In this document: one piece after another, positions 1-7,685 of the stretch | Position numbering within the stretch: position 1 is the first letter of the stretch | How the letters are laid out: every line of letters begins with the position of its first letter | From: Nitrospirota bacterium | GTDB lineage: Bacteria; Nitrospirota; Nitrospiria; Nitrospirales; UBA8639 | Length of the DNA stretch: 64,000 nt | Direction: 5' to 3' | Assembly (NCBI GenBank): GCA_027623995.1 | Contig: JAQBUF010000009.1 | Span: 1-64,000, forward strand | The notes under the pieces: model-generated | Told to the model about the DNA's origin: nothing | The model's input: the letters and a program-made list of their open reading frames with translations, nothing else | Databases searched by the model: none | Position numbers and translations under genes: made by a program

Positions 1-277
1 GATTATAGGGCATATGGTGAGGCCAACATTATCAAGAGCGATGGGAAATACTCTAAATTCGGTCGCGGGGTGTCCCAAAGTCATTGACAGATTCCGGTTC
101 ATGGTCTGTATAGTACCTTGGGAACAATTGAATGACAACATGTCAGGCTGCTCTTGCCAGGATTAGCAGAACATTTTCCCCCAAGTCATTCCCGACATTT
201 TTCATCGGGAATCCAGATTGGCTATTTCTTTACCTAAGGGAGGTTTCCTAGATGGGTCTCTTGGGGAATTATTAGAT
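1..277. other. Left-edge region without a recognised gene, with a REP-like hairpin
   Basis: No convincing gene is visible. Two plus-strand frames are open from the left edge for about 28 and 55 codons and then stop, so the tail of a gene that begins outside the window cannot be excluded. Positions 188-212 form a small inverted repeat (ATTCCCGA at 188-195, TCGGGAAT at 205-212, 9-nt loop). The surrounding words TCATTCCCG and CGGGAATCCAG resemble REP-type intergenic palindromes common in bacterial genomes. Confidence 0.4.
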
Positions 278-490
278 GCAGGGTTTCGCCCCTGCAGACG
301 AGGTCCTTTTGTTTCGGCAAAAGGACCCAAAACCATTTCCGCCCGTGCGCGTCCCTACGGGTGAACTCCGCCACCTTACCGAATCAAGATGGCTCAGAAA
401 CTCGCTCCGCTCAAACAGTCTTCGCCAAAGAGTCGGATTCGGCAAGGCGGCTCCGCCGCGTCCGAAGGCGGGAAACCCTCAAAAAAACAG
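278..490 (+). repeat. Dispersed intergenic repeat, copy 1 (long form)
   Basis: Long copy of a repeat that occurs five times in this window. It opens with a short palindrome (GCAGGG at 278-283 and CCCTGC at 290-295). Then comes a perfect 10-bp hairpin (GGTCCTTTTG at 302-311, loop TTTCGG, CAAAAGGACC at 318-327). About 150 bp of shared inner sequence follows, including a stretch near 385-430 that is nearly identical in the minus-strand copy at 61540-61757. All three frames are open in places, but this looks like repeat DNA rather than a gene. It lies directly downstream of the SIR2 defence-like operon. Confidence 0.8.
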
Positions 491-571
491 AGCCCGTTTT
501 TAAAATTCAAATGTGGAGGGCAATCCAAACTGGAAACCAATATTCATACCCGCCCCAAATTACGTCCCATA

Positions 572-2209
572 TTATCCCCGACGGGCGGCAGTCGCCAAGC
601 GACGAAATACTTGGTCATCGGCTAGGCTAGGTGCAACCTTACGAATTTGATCGAGCGCATCAGCTAAATCATGAGGGATCACAGACCCTTCAGCTGTCCC
701 GATCGTCAGATTAAGTAAGCGTAACAAGGCAGTTGCCTTTGCGTGACTATCGATGCACGAAAGTTTTTGCTCGCCGTCGTGTTCACCATATAACCCATAA
801 TCAAGCATAGACCAACATTCAAAGGGCACAAGAAAGCGCTCGATAGTATCCACGGCTTCGGCAAAGGCCTCCTGCGCGGTCGCAGGAAGATCGGCTAGCG
901 CCTTACTAACACCTGGTGTTACCAGCGAGCGCTCCTGCGGCCAGACCTGTTGAAGAAAGGGTACAGCGGCCATTCGAAAGAGTTGCTCTGGTGACAACAT
1001 CCCCTGCTCACCCTGGCGCGGTGCAGAAACATCACGCAGAAAACGTTGAACCGCATTCGCTCCATGGGCACGAACTTCATCATCAAGCGACCGGATCATC
1101 TGCTGGATGCGTGCATATGGAACCGCTGGTTCCCGTTGCTCACGGAACGAGTGAAGACATTCAATGATGAGGCTAAAAACAAGTGAGCACCGGGGTTTTC
1201 GGTCAAGCTTCAGGTCGGTGGCACGGTCTGTCATCCTATCCCCAATGATCTTAAGCACTTCCGTAAAATGGGTTCGACGCGCGATCGCACGCCAAAGAGG
1301 TATCGTCTCCGCATTGTCCACGATTAGAGGCGTGATGAGATGCTCATGTGTCCAATTTGGGTCTGCCTTCCGAAAATAAGGCAACTCTTCGATCATCAGA
1401 TGCCGGGCAATCAACCCTGCTCGACCGGTAACAGCGATGAGAGCATCACGCATCAAACGAGGAGCGCCGATCACGTCATCGAATGGACGATCGCTTTCTT
1501 GAAGGTTTGGACACGCAGCCAAGAAGACGCCGACAAGTTTTCCTGCTGGGGTATTTAGCGTATCGAGGCCCATCGGCTCGATATCATATAAAGATTGGCC
1601 AATCGTGTTGAAGCTGACCTCTTCCTCAACAGGTTCGTTGGCGTTTGTAATCTCAACAGCGATAGGCCAAACTTTAAGCCAGACACCAAGTCCACCAGGC
1701 TGAAGGACGACATTCTTTCCCCAAACAGACAGCCAATTTGAAATTCCATCAATGGCTTCCCGGACTGTGTCTTCCGGCAATTTAGCAAGGAGCGACAAAA
1801 CCCGAGCGCACTCCGACTGTGGATCATGCCCTTTCGCATCTTCGTCTTGGCCAACGACGGGTAAATTTTCCCATCCAAACCGCTCCCAGACTCTTGGAAA
1901 CCCAAGGCGGTCCTCTGGAATAGATTCAAAATCGAGAAGTACCTTAACGAAATTTTCCTGCATCCCAATCCAATCCCTTGCACGCCTGGCAGGATCCTCA
2001 TCCCATCCCCTACGCACCGACGTGAGGGCAGTTTCCAAAGCCTTCAAACGCTCCTCCCCCTCAATCAAATCATATCGATTGTCCGGGTCCGGTGGGACTA
2101 GGCGCGCCTTCGGAGAGTCAAGAAAGCCCTCGTCTAACCGAGTCATTTGAATCAACTCAGGGTACTCAATTATCCTCCCATCCACCCAAGCCTTGTCACG
2201 TTGCGGCAA
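572..2209 (-). CDS. Large partner protein of the SIR2 gene, C-terminal portion after an in-frame amber
   Basis: This 545-codon frame begins at a TTG with no clear ribosome binding site. It is in the same frame as the gene just upstream (2261-3313): a TAG at 2261-2263 separates them, and the 17 codons between TAG and TTG are open and read like ordinary protein (AVRELKRIEIAGG). I therefore read the two as one gene of about 913 codons (572-3313) cut by a nonsense codon. No family is recognised. The sequence is soluble-looking and rich in Leu, Ala and Arg, suggesting helical repeats. The other possibility is that this part is re-initiated as a separate polypeptide. Confidence 0.6.
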   Translation of the reverse strand: MPQRDKAWVDGRIIEYPELIQMTRLDEGFLDSPKARLVPPDPDNRYDLIEGEERLKALETALTSVRRGWDEDPARRARDWIGMQENFVKVLLDFESIPEDRLGFPRVWERFGWENLPVVGQDEDAKGHDPQSECARVLSLLAKLPEDTVREAIDGISNWLSVWGKNVVLQPGGLGVWLKVWPIAVEITNANEPVEEEVSFNTIGQSLYDIEPMGLDTLNTPAGKLVGVFLAACPNLQESDRPFDDVIGAPRLMRDALIAVTGRAGLIARHLMIEELPYFRKADPNWTHEHLITPLIVDNAETIPLWRAIARRTHFTEVLKIIGDRMTDRATDLKLDRKPRCSLVFSLIIECLHSFREQREPAVPYARIQQMIRSLDDEVRAHGANAVQRFLRDVSAPRQGEQGMLSPEQLFRMAAVPFLQQVWPQERSLVTPGVSKALADLPATAQEAFAEAVDTIERFLVPFECWSMLDYGLYGEHDGEQKLSCIDSHAKATALLRLLNLTIGTAEGSVIPHDLADALDQIRKVAPSLADDQVFRRLATAARRG

Positions 2210-2260
2210 CGTGCCACCAGCGATCTCAATTCGCTTCAGCTCTCGAACCGCACAGTAGAG

Positions 2261-3313
2261 CTAGGCACTCTTGATTTCTTGCAGGTCAGCTTTTCTCGGC
2301 CATCGATTGCGGGGAGGGAGTTTACGAATACGGGCCATGAGCGCGATTTGATCTTGTGGGTCGAATTCGCTGAAGCGCTTCGCGCGTAGTTCAGTGATCT
2401 CAGGAAAATCGTGAAGGTCCCAAAAACGCCTATCATCAAATGATAGCAAAAAGGCACCCACTTCATTCGCTGGTGTAATTAGTGGATCCCGAGATAGTGC
2501 AGCCCAGAGCCTCAAGTAAACCGGCGAGCCTAGCAACTTCCATCGGCAAACAAAGTCAAGCGCCCTAGGAAGATCGATACTGACAAGCCTCAAGACTACC
2601 GCGTACAAAAGTTTTACTGATGGTGCAATTCCTCGATGAAACTCATCAGGCTCCTGTTCGTCAGGACGTTCAGCAACCGGCACGTAGTAAACACGATTGA
2701 GCTGTCCAAGCTGCCAGAGGTGGCGCTCCCCTTCACAACCGATTCGCCGAGCGATATCAAGCCCGTTAACAACCGCGGCATCTAGGGCATGAGCCAAGGA
2801 TGCGAGGAAGGACGGGTCGGTCAAGACTTCAAAATTCAGCAGGCCAGGATCAACGATGCTTCCGCTTGTCAGACCTGTCGAGAATAGGTCACCAACCTTT
2901 TTCGGACGTTTTGATGGTTTTTGGAAATACAGACCTAGCCTTGAAAACGGCTCGACCTTAATTCGTGGCGCGACAAGTTCAACAATTTCCGTGACAAGGG
3001 ATCCAGATTTATCTCCCGCGCGCAAACGACGCTGAGCACCATATACGGCGGTTGAAGCGTAATCTTCAACGGCCACATTGTTCCAGCTTTCTTCGATTAG
3101 CCTCCATGCGAACTGCCAAGGCTCCTTTATCTTTCGTCTACCTAGGCCGTCTATAAGTTCGAGCAGCGCAAAACGCTTGACTGTGTCATTCGGCTTAAGC
3201 CCTAGTGCCCAATCAATTGTTGCACGATCTTCGAGCCGACCATTCAAAAACGCAACCGTGGCACTAACGGCCGCACGATCTTGCTCATTGAGATTCGCCC
3301 AGCGCAGTCTCAT
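2261..3313 (-). CDS. Large partner protein of the SIR2 gene, N-terminal portion
   Basis: About 350 residues; function not recognised. The ATG at 3313 overlaps the TGA of the upstream SIR2 gene by one base (TGATG), so the two are translationally coupled and probably work together. A TTG at 3328 is an alternative, weaker start. The protein is helical-looking, with no signal peptide or membrane segment. It ends at an in-frame TAG, and the same frame continues into 572-2209. Coupling to a SIR2 NADase-like gene makes a sensor or regulator of the SIR2 effector a reasonable guess, but nothing in the sequence proves it. Confidence 0.6.
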   Translation of the reverse strand: MRLRWANLNEQDRAAVSATVAFLNGRLEDRATIDWALGLKPNDTVKRFALLELIDGLGRRKIKEPWQFAWRLIEESWNNVAVEDYASTAVYGAQRRLRAGDKSGSLVTEIVELVAPRIKVEPFSRLGLYFQKPSKRPKKVGDLFSTGLTSGSIVDPGLLNFEVLTDPSFLASLAHALDAAVVNGLDIARRIGCEGERHLWQLGQLNRVYYVPVAERPDEQEPDEFHRGIAPSVKLLYAVVLRLVSIDLPRALDFVCRWKLLGSPVYLRLWAALSRDPLITPANEVGAFLLSFDDRRFWDLHDFPEITELRAKRFSEFDPQDQIALMARIRKLPPRNRWPRKADLQEIKSA

Positions 3314-4539
3314 CAGCGGCGTTCCCAATCGTTTTCTGTAACGATCTCAACGATAGCGTCAAGCCAACCAAGATCTGCCTTCTTTTTAGATGCCAGCGCA
3401 GAAAGGTTTATACACTCATTAGAAGCGCTACGGCGAATCAGATGATCAAAGAGATCACGGTCAGCATCACTCGCGGTTCCACGATTCGTTCCAACAATGC
3501 GCTTCACCTCGGCATCAATGAAGCTTCTCTTGCCGTTGATTGCTGACAAAGCTGCCCATCGCTCCAAGCTATCGAGAAGCGACGAATGATCACCTGTCGC
3601 ATCGTAAGGTATGGGCGTAATTCCACGGCCCTTCCAGTCTTCTAGGCCAACGGGATCAGGTTCGCTGGTTCCCACGAAGGTGAAACGTTCCTTGAGATCA
3701 TCAAATCGCGTGCCATCTGCAGCAACGGCGTTTAAAAGATATCTCATCGGCGGATCGTTTGCGCTGTACCCAACGAGGACAAGGTTGAACAACCGCGCTG
3801 CGTCGTAGATGAAATCTGGCACGACGCGCCTTCGAAGATAAAACTCCCCAAAGTCCTGATCGGTCACAATCAAATCCGAGGTTCTGGCCGGATCAGGGTC
3901 CAATGCACCATGGATATGAAGAACGCCAGCAAAATTGTTGCTGCGTCCAGGCCTCGGAATTCCTCCGAGGGCATATGCTTGAATCGGTGGACGCACTTTC
4001 TTCGCGGCAGCCTCAAGCAATAGGTCGAAGTTAGTCGTTACGATCGTTACCGCTCCTCCGCGGTCGGCGAGGCGCATCAATGCTTGGTGAATCGACGATG
4101 TATGCTGACCAGAAACACGAAGTTCACTTGCTACTGCTTGCCTAACGGAACTATTGCCATCTGATTTCCCGTCCATTCGACGTTCAAGCATTCCCAATAC
4201 CACGTCATAATCTCTACCGATAAACCGGTTGACCTCTGCTGCTTGTTGATTGTTCAAGCCCGATAAATCCAAACTCCATTGATTGCAGGCTACACGCGGG
4301 ATGCTGGAGATAAGTTCATAAACTGACGGATCAATCTTCGCGTAAACTTTGAGTACGAGTTCGCGAAAGTCTGGCAGACCTGCTGACTGCGATATGCCAG
4401 CACCAGCGATGAAAAGAACTTCACCGCGCGCGTGGGCAAGAAGAAGGCGTTCGGGAATAGCCGCCAGACCAGAACCCAGCGAAACCACTCGATCGGCAGC
4501 GGCACTACTTCGTATTGACTGTTGAGTCGATCCGTTCAT
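3313..4539 (-). CDS. SIR2-domain protein, probable NAD-degrading defence effector
   Basis: About 408 residues from the ATG at 4539 (short AGGA just upstream); ATG 4605 is an alternative. A SIR2 fold is visible: the glycine-rich NAD-binding motif GAGIS followed by AGLPDF near residues 46-56, TTNFD in mid-domain, and LHIHGALD carrying the expected catalytic His. VLVGYSANDPPM is typical of the SIR2_2-type bacterial family. Such proteins serve as NAD+-depleting effectors in anti-phage systems such as Thoeris, DSR, SIR2-HerA and SPARSA. This one is followed by a coupled large unknown gene rather than HerA, Argonaute or a TIR gene. Assignment to the SIR2 superfamily is firm; the defence role is inferred. 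Confidence 0.85.
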   Translation of the reverse strand: MNGSTQQSIRSSAAADRVVSLGSGLAAIPERLLLAHARGEVLFIAGAGISQSAGLPDFRELVLKVYAKIDPSVYELISSIPRVACNQWSLDLSGLNNQQAAEVNRFIGRDYDVVLGMLERRMDGKSDGNSSVRQAVASELRVSGQHTSSIHQALMRLADRGGAVTIVTTNFDLLLEAAAKKVRPPIQAYALGGIPRPGRSNNFAGVLHIHGALDPDPARTSDLIVTDQDFGEFYLRRRVVPDFIYDAARLFNLVLVGYSANDPPMRYLLNAVAADGTRFDDLKERFTFVGTSEPDPVGLEDWKGRGITPIPYDATGDHSSLLDSLERWAALSAINGKRSFIDAEVKRIVGTNRGTASDADRDLFDHLIRRSASNECINLSALASKKKADLGWLDAIVEIVTENDWERR

Positions 4540-4608
4540 CGTCCTAATGAATAAGGAGGCAGGCCTTGCAATAACACAGGGTGGATCGCATAGCGGGGTA
4601 GCCATCAA

Positions 4609-4734
4609 CTAACCAGATAATGTTAGCACATTGCCATCCGGGGCTGTGAAATGTGCTAGCGAGCCGCCCCATTCTTGCTTTTCTGGTGGGGTGGTAAATG
4701 TTACGCCACGTGCTTGTAGATCACGATACGGCAA
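4609..4734 (-). pseudogene. C-terminal remnant of a glyoxalase/VOC-superfamily gene
   Basis: A 41-residue open stretch ending in TAG at 4609-4611. It reads as the end of a vicinal-oxygen-chelate protein: YRDLQARGVTFTTPPE, then EWGGSLAHFTAPDGNVLTL, the usual final strand pattern with an expected metal or substrate position near the end. The N-terminal two thirds are missing. The frame runs back into a short tandem repeat at 4738-4760 with no start. Its stop codon abuts the upstream end of the SIR2 cassette, so the fragment probably marks an old insertion or deletion junction. Confidence 0.6.
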
Positions 4735-4737
4735 CGG

Positions 4738-4760
4738 GCGACGGGTCAGGCGACGGGTCA
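4738..4760. repeat. Short tandem repeat at the VOC remnant breakpoint
   Basis: The 11-base word GCGACGGGTCA occurs twice (4738-4748 and 4750-4760), with a degenerate third copy just before it. It sits exactly where the glyoxalase remnant loses its reading frame similarity. Confidence 0.6.
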
Positions 4761-4856
4761 AATCTTTGGTTGACTAATACCCTTAACCATTCCCCAATGC
4801 AACACTCTCTTAGTAAACCTATAAATTGAATTTTGTGGCGGCGATGAGCCACAAGA

Positions 4857-5381
4857 TTACATATCGTGTGTTGAGAGGTTCGGGTCGAGTATCTTGCGTG
4901 CACTGTCGCTGCCACTTACTGGCAAGCCAGATGGATCGAGTAGTCCGAGCTGCACGAGTACGGATGCTTGATCCCAATAGATATGCTCGTGAGCCACTTT
5001 GCCATTTTCAAATTTAACAATCACTACCACGGCTACTTCCACACGGCGGCCAGTGGGAGGGACTTCTGGAAGCATCCAATCCATTGTCATGGTGTGCGTA
5101 AACTTGATCACATTTTCTTCCACCAGTTGCTCTTCACCAATAGTACGAGACACGTTGATGAATTCGACATCTGGTGGAAAGAATTTTCCAATGAGGTGGT
5201 TGGCATAAAATTGACGCACTCCTTCACGGCCTACGCCACCCATCTTCACGGGTATGTTATGAAGATGAGGCGCGTCGGTCATCGTGGCCATGGTGCCTTC
5301 AAGATCACCGGCCATTTCAGCATTCATATGCTGTTGAAAGACTTCAACCATCGATTGCTGGCTCGGGGTTAAGTTGCCCAT
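4857..5381 (-). CDS. SnoaL/NTF2-like fold protein
   Basis: About 174 residues. I chose the ATG at 5381 because GGAGG lies 5 nt upstream; a GTG at 5429 and another ATG at 5384 are in frame. The pattern (EVFQQHMNAEMAGDLEGTMATM near the start, then a conserved HEHIYWDQASVLVQLGLL near the end) is that of SnoaL-like or ester-cyclase-like NTF2 proteins, small cone-shaped barrels that bind hydrophobic ligands. The substrate is unknown. It stands alone, upstream of the SIR2 region and downstream of the copied slyD end. Confidence 0.65.
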   Translation of the reverse strand: MGNLTPSQQSMVEVFQQHMNAEMAGDLEGTMATMTDAPHLHNIPVKMGGVGREGVRQFYANHLIGKFFPPDVEFINVSRTIGEEQLVEENVIKFTHTMTMDWMLPEVPPTGRRVEVAVVVIVKFENGKVAHEHIYWDQASVLVQLGLLDPSGLPVSGSDSARKILDPNLSTHDM

Positions 5382-5468
5382 CATATCCTCCATTGAACGT
5401 GTAACCACTCTTTCATGGAGAGGTCTCACGTCACATCAGTCACTTAGGGAAGTGTCTTGGCGGTCATA

Positions 5469-5503
5469 CTAATGCGCATGGCCGCCTTCATGAGTGTGAC
5501 CAT
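5469..5503 (-). repeat. 35-bp copy of the 3' end of slyD
   Basis: 34 of 35 bases match 6199-6233, the last codons and stop of slyD (GHTHEGGHAH-stop in the minus frame). The two copies lie 730 bp apart in direct orientation and bracket the toxin-antitoxin pair. Upstream of the match the sequence differs from slyD, so only the tail has been duplicated. Confidence 0.9.
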
Positions 5504-5541
5504 ACTTATTTCCTTTCACACTTTAAAGTCAACGACTAGTT

Positions 5542-5835
5542 CTACTGCACCCTCTCCTGCCAATATTCTGGACGGCGACTCAAATGAGCGATGGCTATAA
5601 TCCGCACGGTATCCTGATGAATCTGATAGATGATCCCATAGGGAAAGCGTTTGGTCAGGCACCGCCTTGTGTTCTTGGAAAAAGATGACCCAGCCTTGGG
5701 ATAATCGAGAATCCTGGCAATGGACACTAAAACCTCATCAGCAAGCTCAAGGCCGAGGCCGCTCTGTTTGGCCTCATAATAGGCAACAACCTGCTCAAAT
5801 TCGGTTTCTGCCTCAGGATGAAAGGTGAATTTCAC
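5542..5835 (-). CDS. RelE/ParE-family toxin
   Basis: 97 residues, a typical length for ParE/RelE toxins. Family marks are the N-terminal KFTFHPEAETEFEQVVAYYE, the central FPYGIIYQ strand and the C-terminal IIAIAHLSRRPEYWQERV. ParE members poison DNA gyrase and RelE members cleave mRNA on the ribosome; the sequence alone does not decide which. The start overlaps the stop of the antitoxin gene by 4 bp (ATGA), the usual coupled arrangement. The pair is bracketed by the 35-bp slyD-tail duplication, suggesting acquisition as a cassette. Confidence 0.85.
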   Translation of the reverse strand: MKFTFHPEAETEFEQVVAYYEAKQSGLGLELADEVLVSIARILDYPKAGSSFSKNTRRCLTKRFPYGIIYQIHQDTVRIIAIAHLSRRPEYWQERVQ

Positions 5836-6065
5836 TTCTGATACTTTGCTCGAAGCTTTGTGAAAACCTGCTCACCGGGAATGGCCGCAACCTTACCTGC
5901 CTCAAGCTCCGAAACACGCCGCTCTGCTTCTTCTCCCCACAACCGAGTAATCTCAGCCTCAGTTGGCAGATTCAGGCTCTGGAGTATCCTTTCCACCAAG
6001 CTTGCACGTTCATCAGCCGGAAGCAATAAGGCCTCTTCAAGTAACTTGTCAGTCGCCGTACCCAT
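5832..6065 (-). CDS. Antitoxin of the addiction-module (PF09720-like) family
   Basis: 77 residues from the ATG at 6065, with AGAGG 5 nt upstream; GTG 6071 is also in frame. The pattern LLEEALLLPADERASLVERILQSL followed by ITRLWGEEAERRVSELEAGKVAAIPGEQVF matches the small addiction-module antitoxins that pair with RelE/ParE toxins. It would bind and neutralise the toxin encoded just downstream and probably repress the shared promoter. Confidence 0.85.
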   Translation of the reverse strand: MGTATDKLLEEALLLPADERASLVERILQSLNLPTEAEITRLWGEEAERRVSELEAGKVAAIPGEQVFTKLRAKYQK

Positions 6066-6145
6066 AGGCACCTCTCTTTTTGTTTGGACCCAATATATCT
6101 AAGTTGCTCACTCGCGACGATTCCGTTATTGGTTCACAGGATTAA

Positions 6146-6174
6146 GATATATTCTTTTGTTGGCTCATTAACAA
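6146..6174 (-). promoter_or_regulatory. Possible sigma-70 promoter for the toxin-antitoxin pair
   Basis: On the minus strand TTGTTA (6174-6169) is followed after 17 nt by TATATC (6151-6146), each matching the consensus at four of six positions, about 80 bp before the antitoxin start. Weak evidence on its own. Confidence 0.3.
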
Positions 6175-6198
6175 TATCCATTCGACATCCCACACGAT

Positions 6199-6687
6199 CT
6201 AATGCGCATGGCCGCCTTCATGGGTGTGACCATGTTCGAGTTCTTCTTTTGTGGCTTCCCGTACGCTGACGATTTGGATATCAAAATTTAACGTCACGCC
6301 GGCTAAGGGGTGATTCAAATCGATGGTGATCTCATCGCCATCCACTTTGGTGACGACAATATGCTGCGAAGTACCATCAGGAGCATTGGCCTCAAACGAC
6401 ATCCCCGCTTCAACGACATCGACACCCTCGAACGCCGCTCGTTCAATGACTTTCACGCCATTGGGGTCAAGCTCTCCATAGCCCTCGGCAGGCGCCACTT
6501 TGACTTGCAGCGATTCCCCGGCGCCTTTTCCCACTAATGCCTTTTCAAGTCCAGGAACGATATTGCCCGCCCCGTGTAAATAGGCCAACGGTTCAGCGCC
6601 ATCTGAACTATCCAAGACCTTTCCGGCATCGTCCGTGAGCTTATAATGCACGCTGACTACTGAATTTTTACCAATTAATAACGACAT
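6199..6687 (-). CDS. slyD: FKBP-type peptidyl-prolyl isomerase, SlyD type
   Basis: 162 residues from ATG 6687, with AAAGGA upstream; an in-frame start at 6729 would add a charged leader of 14 residues and is unlikely. The FKBP core is split by an IF (chaperone) domain: Y-x-L at the first strand, GLEKALVGKGAGE, and the SlyD signature VKVAPAEGYGELDP. The C-terminus is a short His-rich tail (HGHTHEGGHAH) that can bind metal, as in SlyD. Expected roles are prolyl isomerisation, folding assistance and nickel handling in the cytoplasm. Its last 35 bp are duplicated at 5469-5503. Confidence 0.9.
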   Translation of the reverse strand: MSLLIGKNSVVSVHYKLTDDAGKVLDSSDGAEPLAYLHGAGNIVPGLEKALVGKGAGESLQVKVAPAEGYGELDPNGVKVIERAAFEGVDVVEAGMSFEANAPDGTSQHIVVTKVDGDEITIDLNHPLAGVTLNFDIQIVSVREATKEELEHGHTHEGGHAH

Positions 6688-6750
6688 GGTTTTTCCTTTC
6701 TTTTCCTTGGAACGTGATGATTCACCCAATCACATACACATCCACACGGC

Positions 6751-7452
6751 TCACAACCAATTGGTAAACTTTGATCGTGGCCATGGGGTGTCCATCCAGG
6801 AGGTATCCGGCAGAGGCAACTTTGTGGCTTCTTCCACCGTCAACCATCCATCAGGCAATTCGAAATGAGATTTGGATCCCCGACCGGTGATCCAACTAAT
6901 TTTTTTCGCTTGTTCGCTGGCTTCGGCCACATCCAATGTGAGCCGACAATCTTGTGCTACATAATCCAACACCGTTTGGCAATCCCCATCTTTCCACAAT
7001 TGTGGCGCAACCGAGCCATCAACATTGGCTGGTTTACTCACTCCAATGGCCTTGGCTGCGGCATTGAGTTTGATGGGGAATCCTTTTCCACAGAAGAAAT
7101 GAAACATCATGTCCACATGACCCACAGCCAAATTTCGGCAATCATCTAATCGGCCTGACTCTTCCGCCACAATTACAAAATCAAATCCAAGTCCATTATG
7201 CGAAACGATGGTATAGCCCTCCTGCAATTTAGTTTTGAGATGCTCCACAAAGGCTGCGACATCTTCCGGGGTCATTTGTAGGGCAGGAGATCCATCTGCA
7301 TTTTTTGAATGAAACGTCACTGCCGAGGGTTCATCACTACACCAGGTTGCCATACAGGTAATGCCAAGCGGACGATGATCATGTAAGTCGCCAAAATTTT
7401 CTGGAAGAATTTTGGCCGTTTCAATATCAAAGGCTATATATTTACGGGGCAT
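6751..7452 (-). CDS. DEDD-type 3'-5' exonuclease-like protein
   Basis: 233 residues. Ribonuclease H-like exonuclease motifs are in order: FDIETA at the N-terminus (Exo I, with Asp and Glu), SHNGLGFDF near residue 95-103 (Exo II with Asp), and a C-terminal YVAQDCRLT around residue 165 (Exo III, Tyr four residues before the Asp, i.e. the DEDDy class). It resembles the predicted polysaccharide-biosynthesis or prokaryotic-type 3'-5' exonucleases. Substrate unknown. It stands alone between slyD and the end of the rTCA block. Confidence 0.7.
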   Translation of the reverse strand: MPRKYIAFDIETAKILPENFGDLHDHRPLGITCMATWCSDEPSAVTFHSKNADGSPALQMTPEDVAAFVEHLKTKLQEGYTIVSHNGLGFDFVIVAEESGRLDDCRNLAVGHVDMMFHFFCGKGFPIKLNAAAKAIGVSKPANVDGSVAPQLWKDGDCQTVLDYVAQDCRLTLDVAEASEQAKKISWITGRGSKSHFELPDGWLTVEEATKLPLPDTSWMDTPWPRSKFTNWL

Positions 7453-7685
7453 TGAGAAACCCTCCTCACGATTGCGCGACGTAGATGAGTGAGTGGAATA
7501 ATCCTCGCCATTCCACGGTGCGAATATGACAACTACCGCAACCTTCTGATGAAGTTCAAGGAACCACAGCGGTATTCGTTATTTTAAAACAATGAGAGCG
7601 CTGGAAGATCCTGCTGACCTTTCAGCCAGGATAGAGGAGCAGAACTTCGGGTCAATTGAAAGAAGTATCCAGAAAACCTGAACGA

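Noticed and set aside
276-630. Overlapping frames in repeat copy 1 that read LFRQKDPKP and similar
   Set aside because: All frames run through the repeat hairpins; the same words recur in the other copies with frameshifts between them. This is repeat DNA read as protein.
4968-5372. 134-codon plus-strand frame opposite the SnoaL-like gene
   Set aside because: The minus-strand frame has a good ribosome binding site and a recognisable fold; this one does not.
7453-7685. Possible terminator after sucD (GCTGA/TCAGC stem)
   Set aside because: The stem is only 5 bp and is not followed by a T-run.
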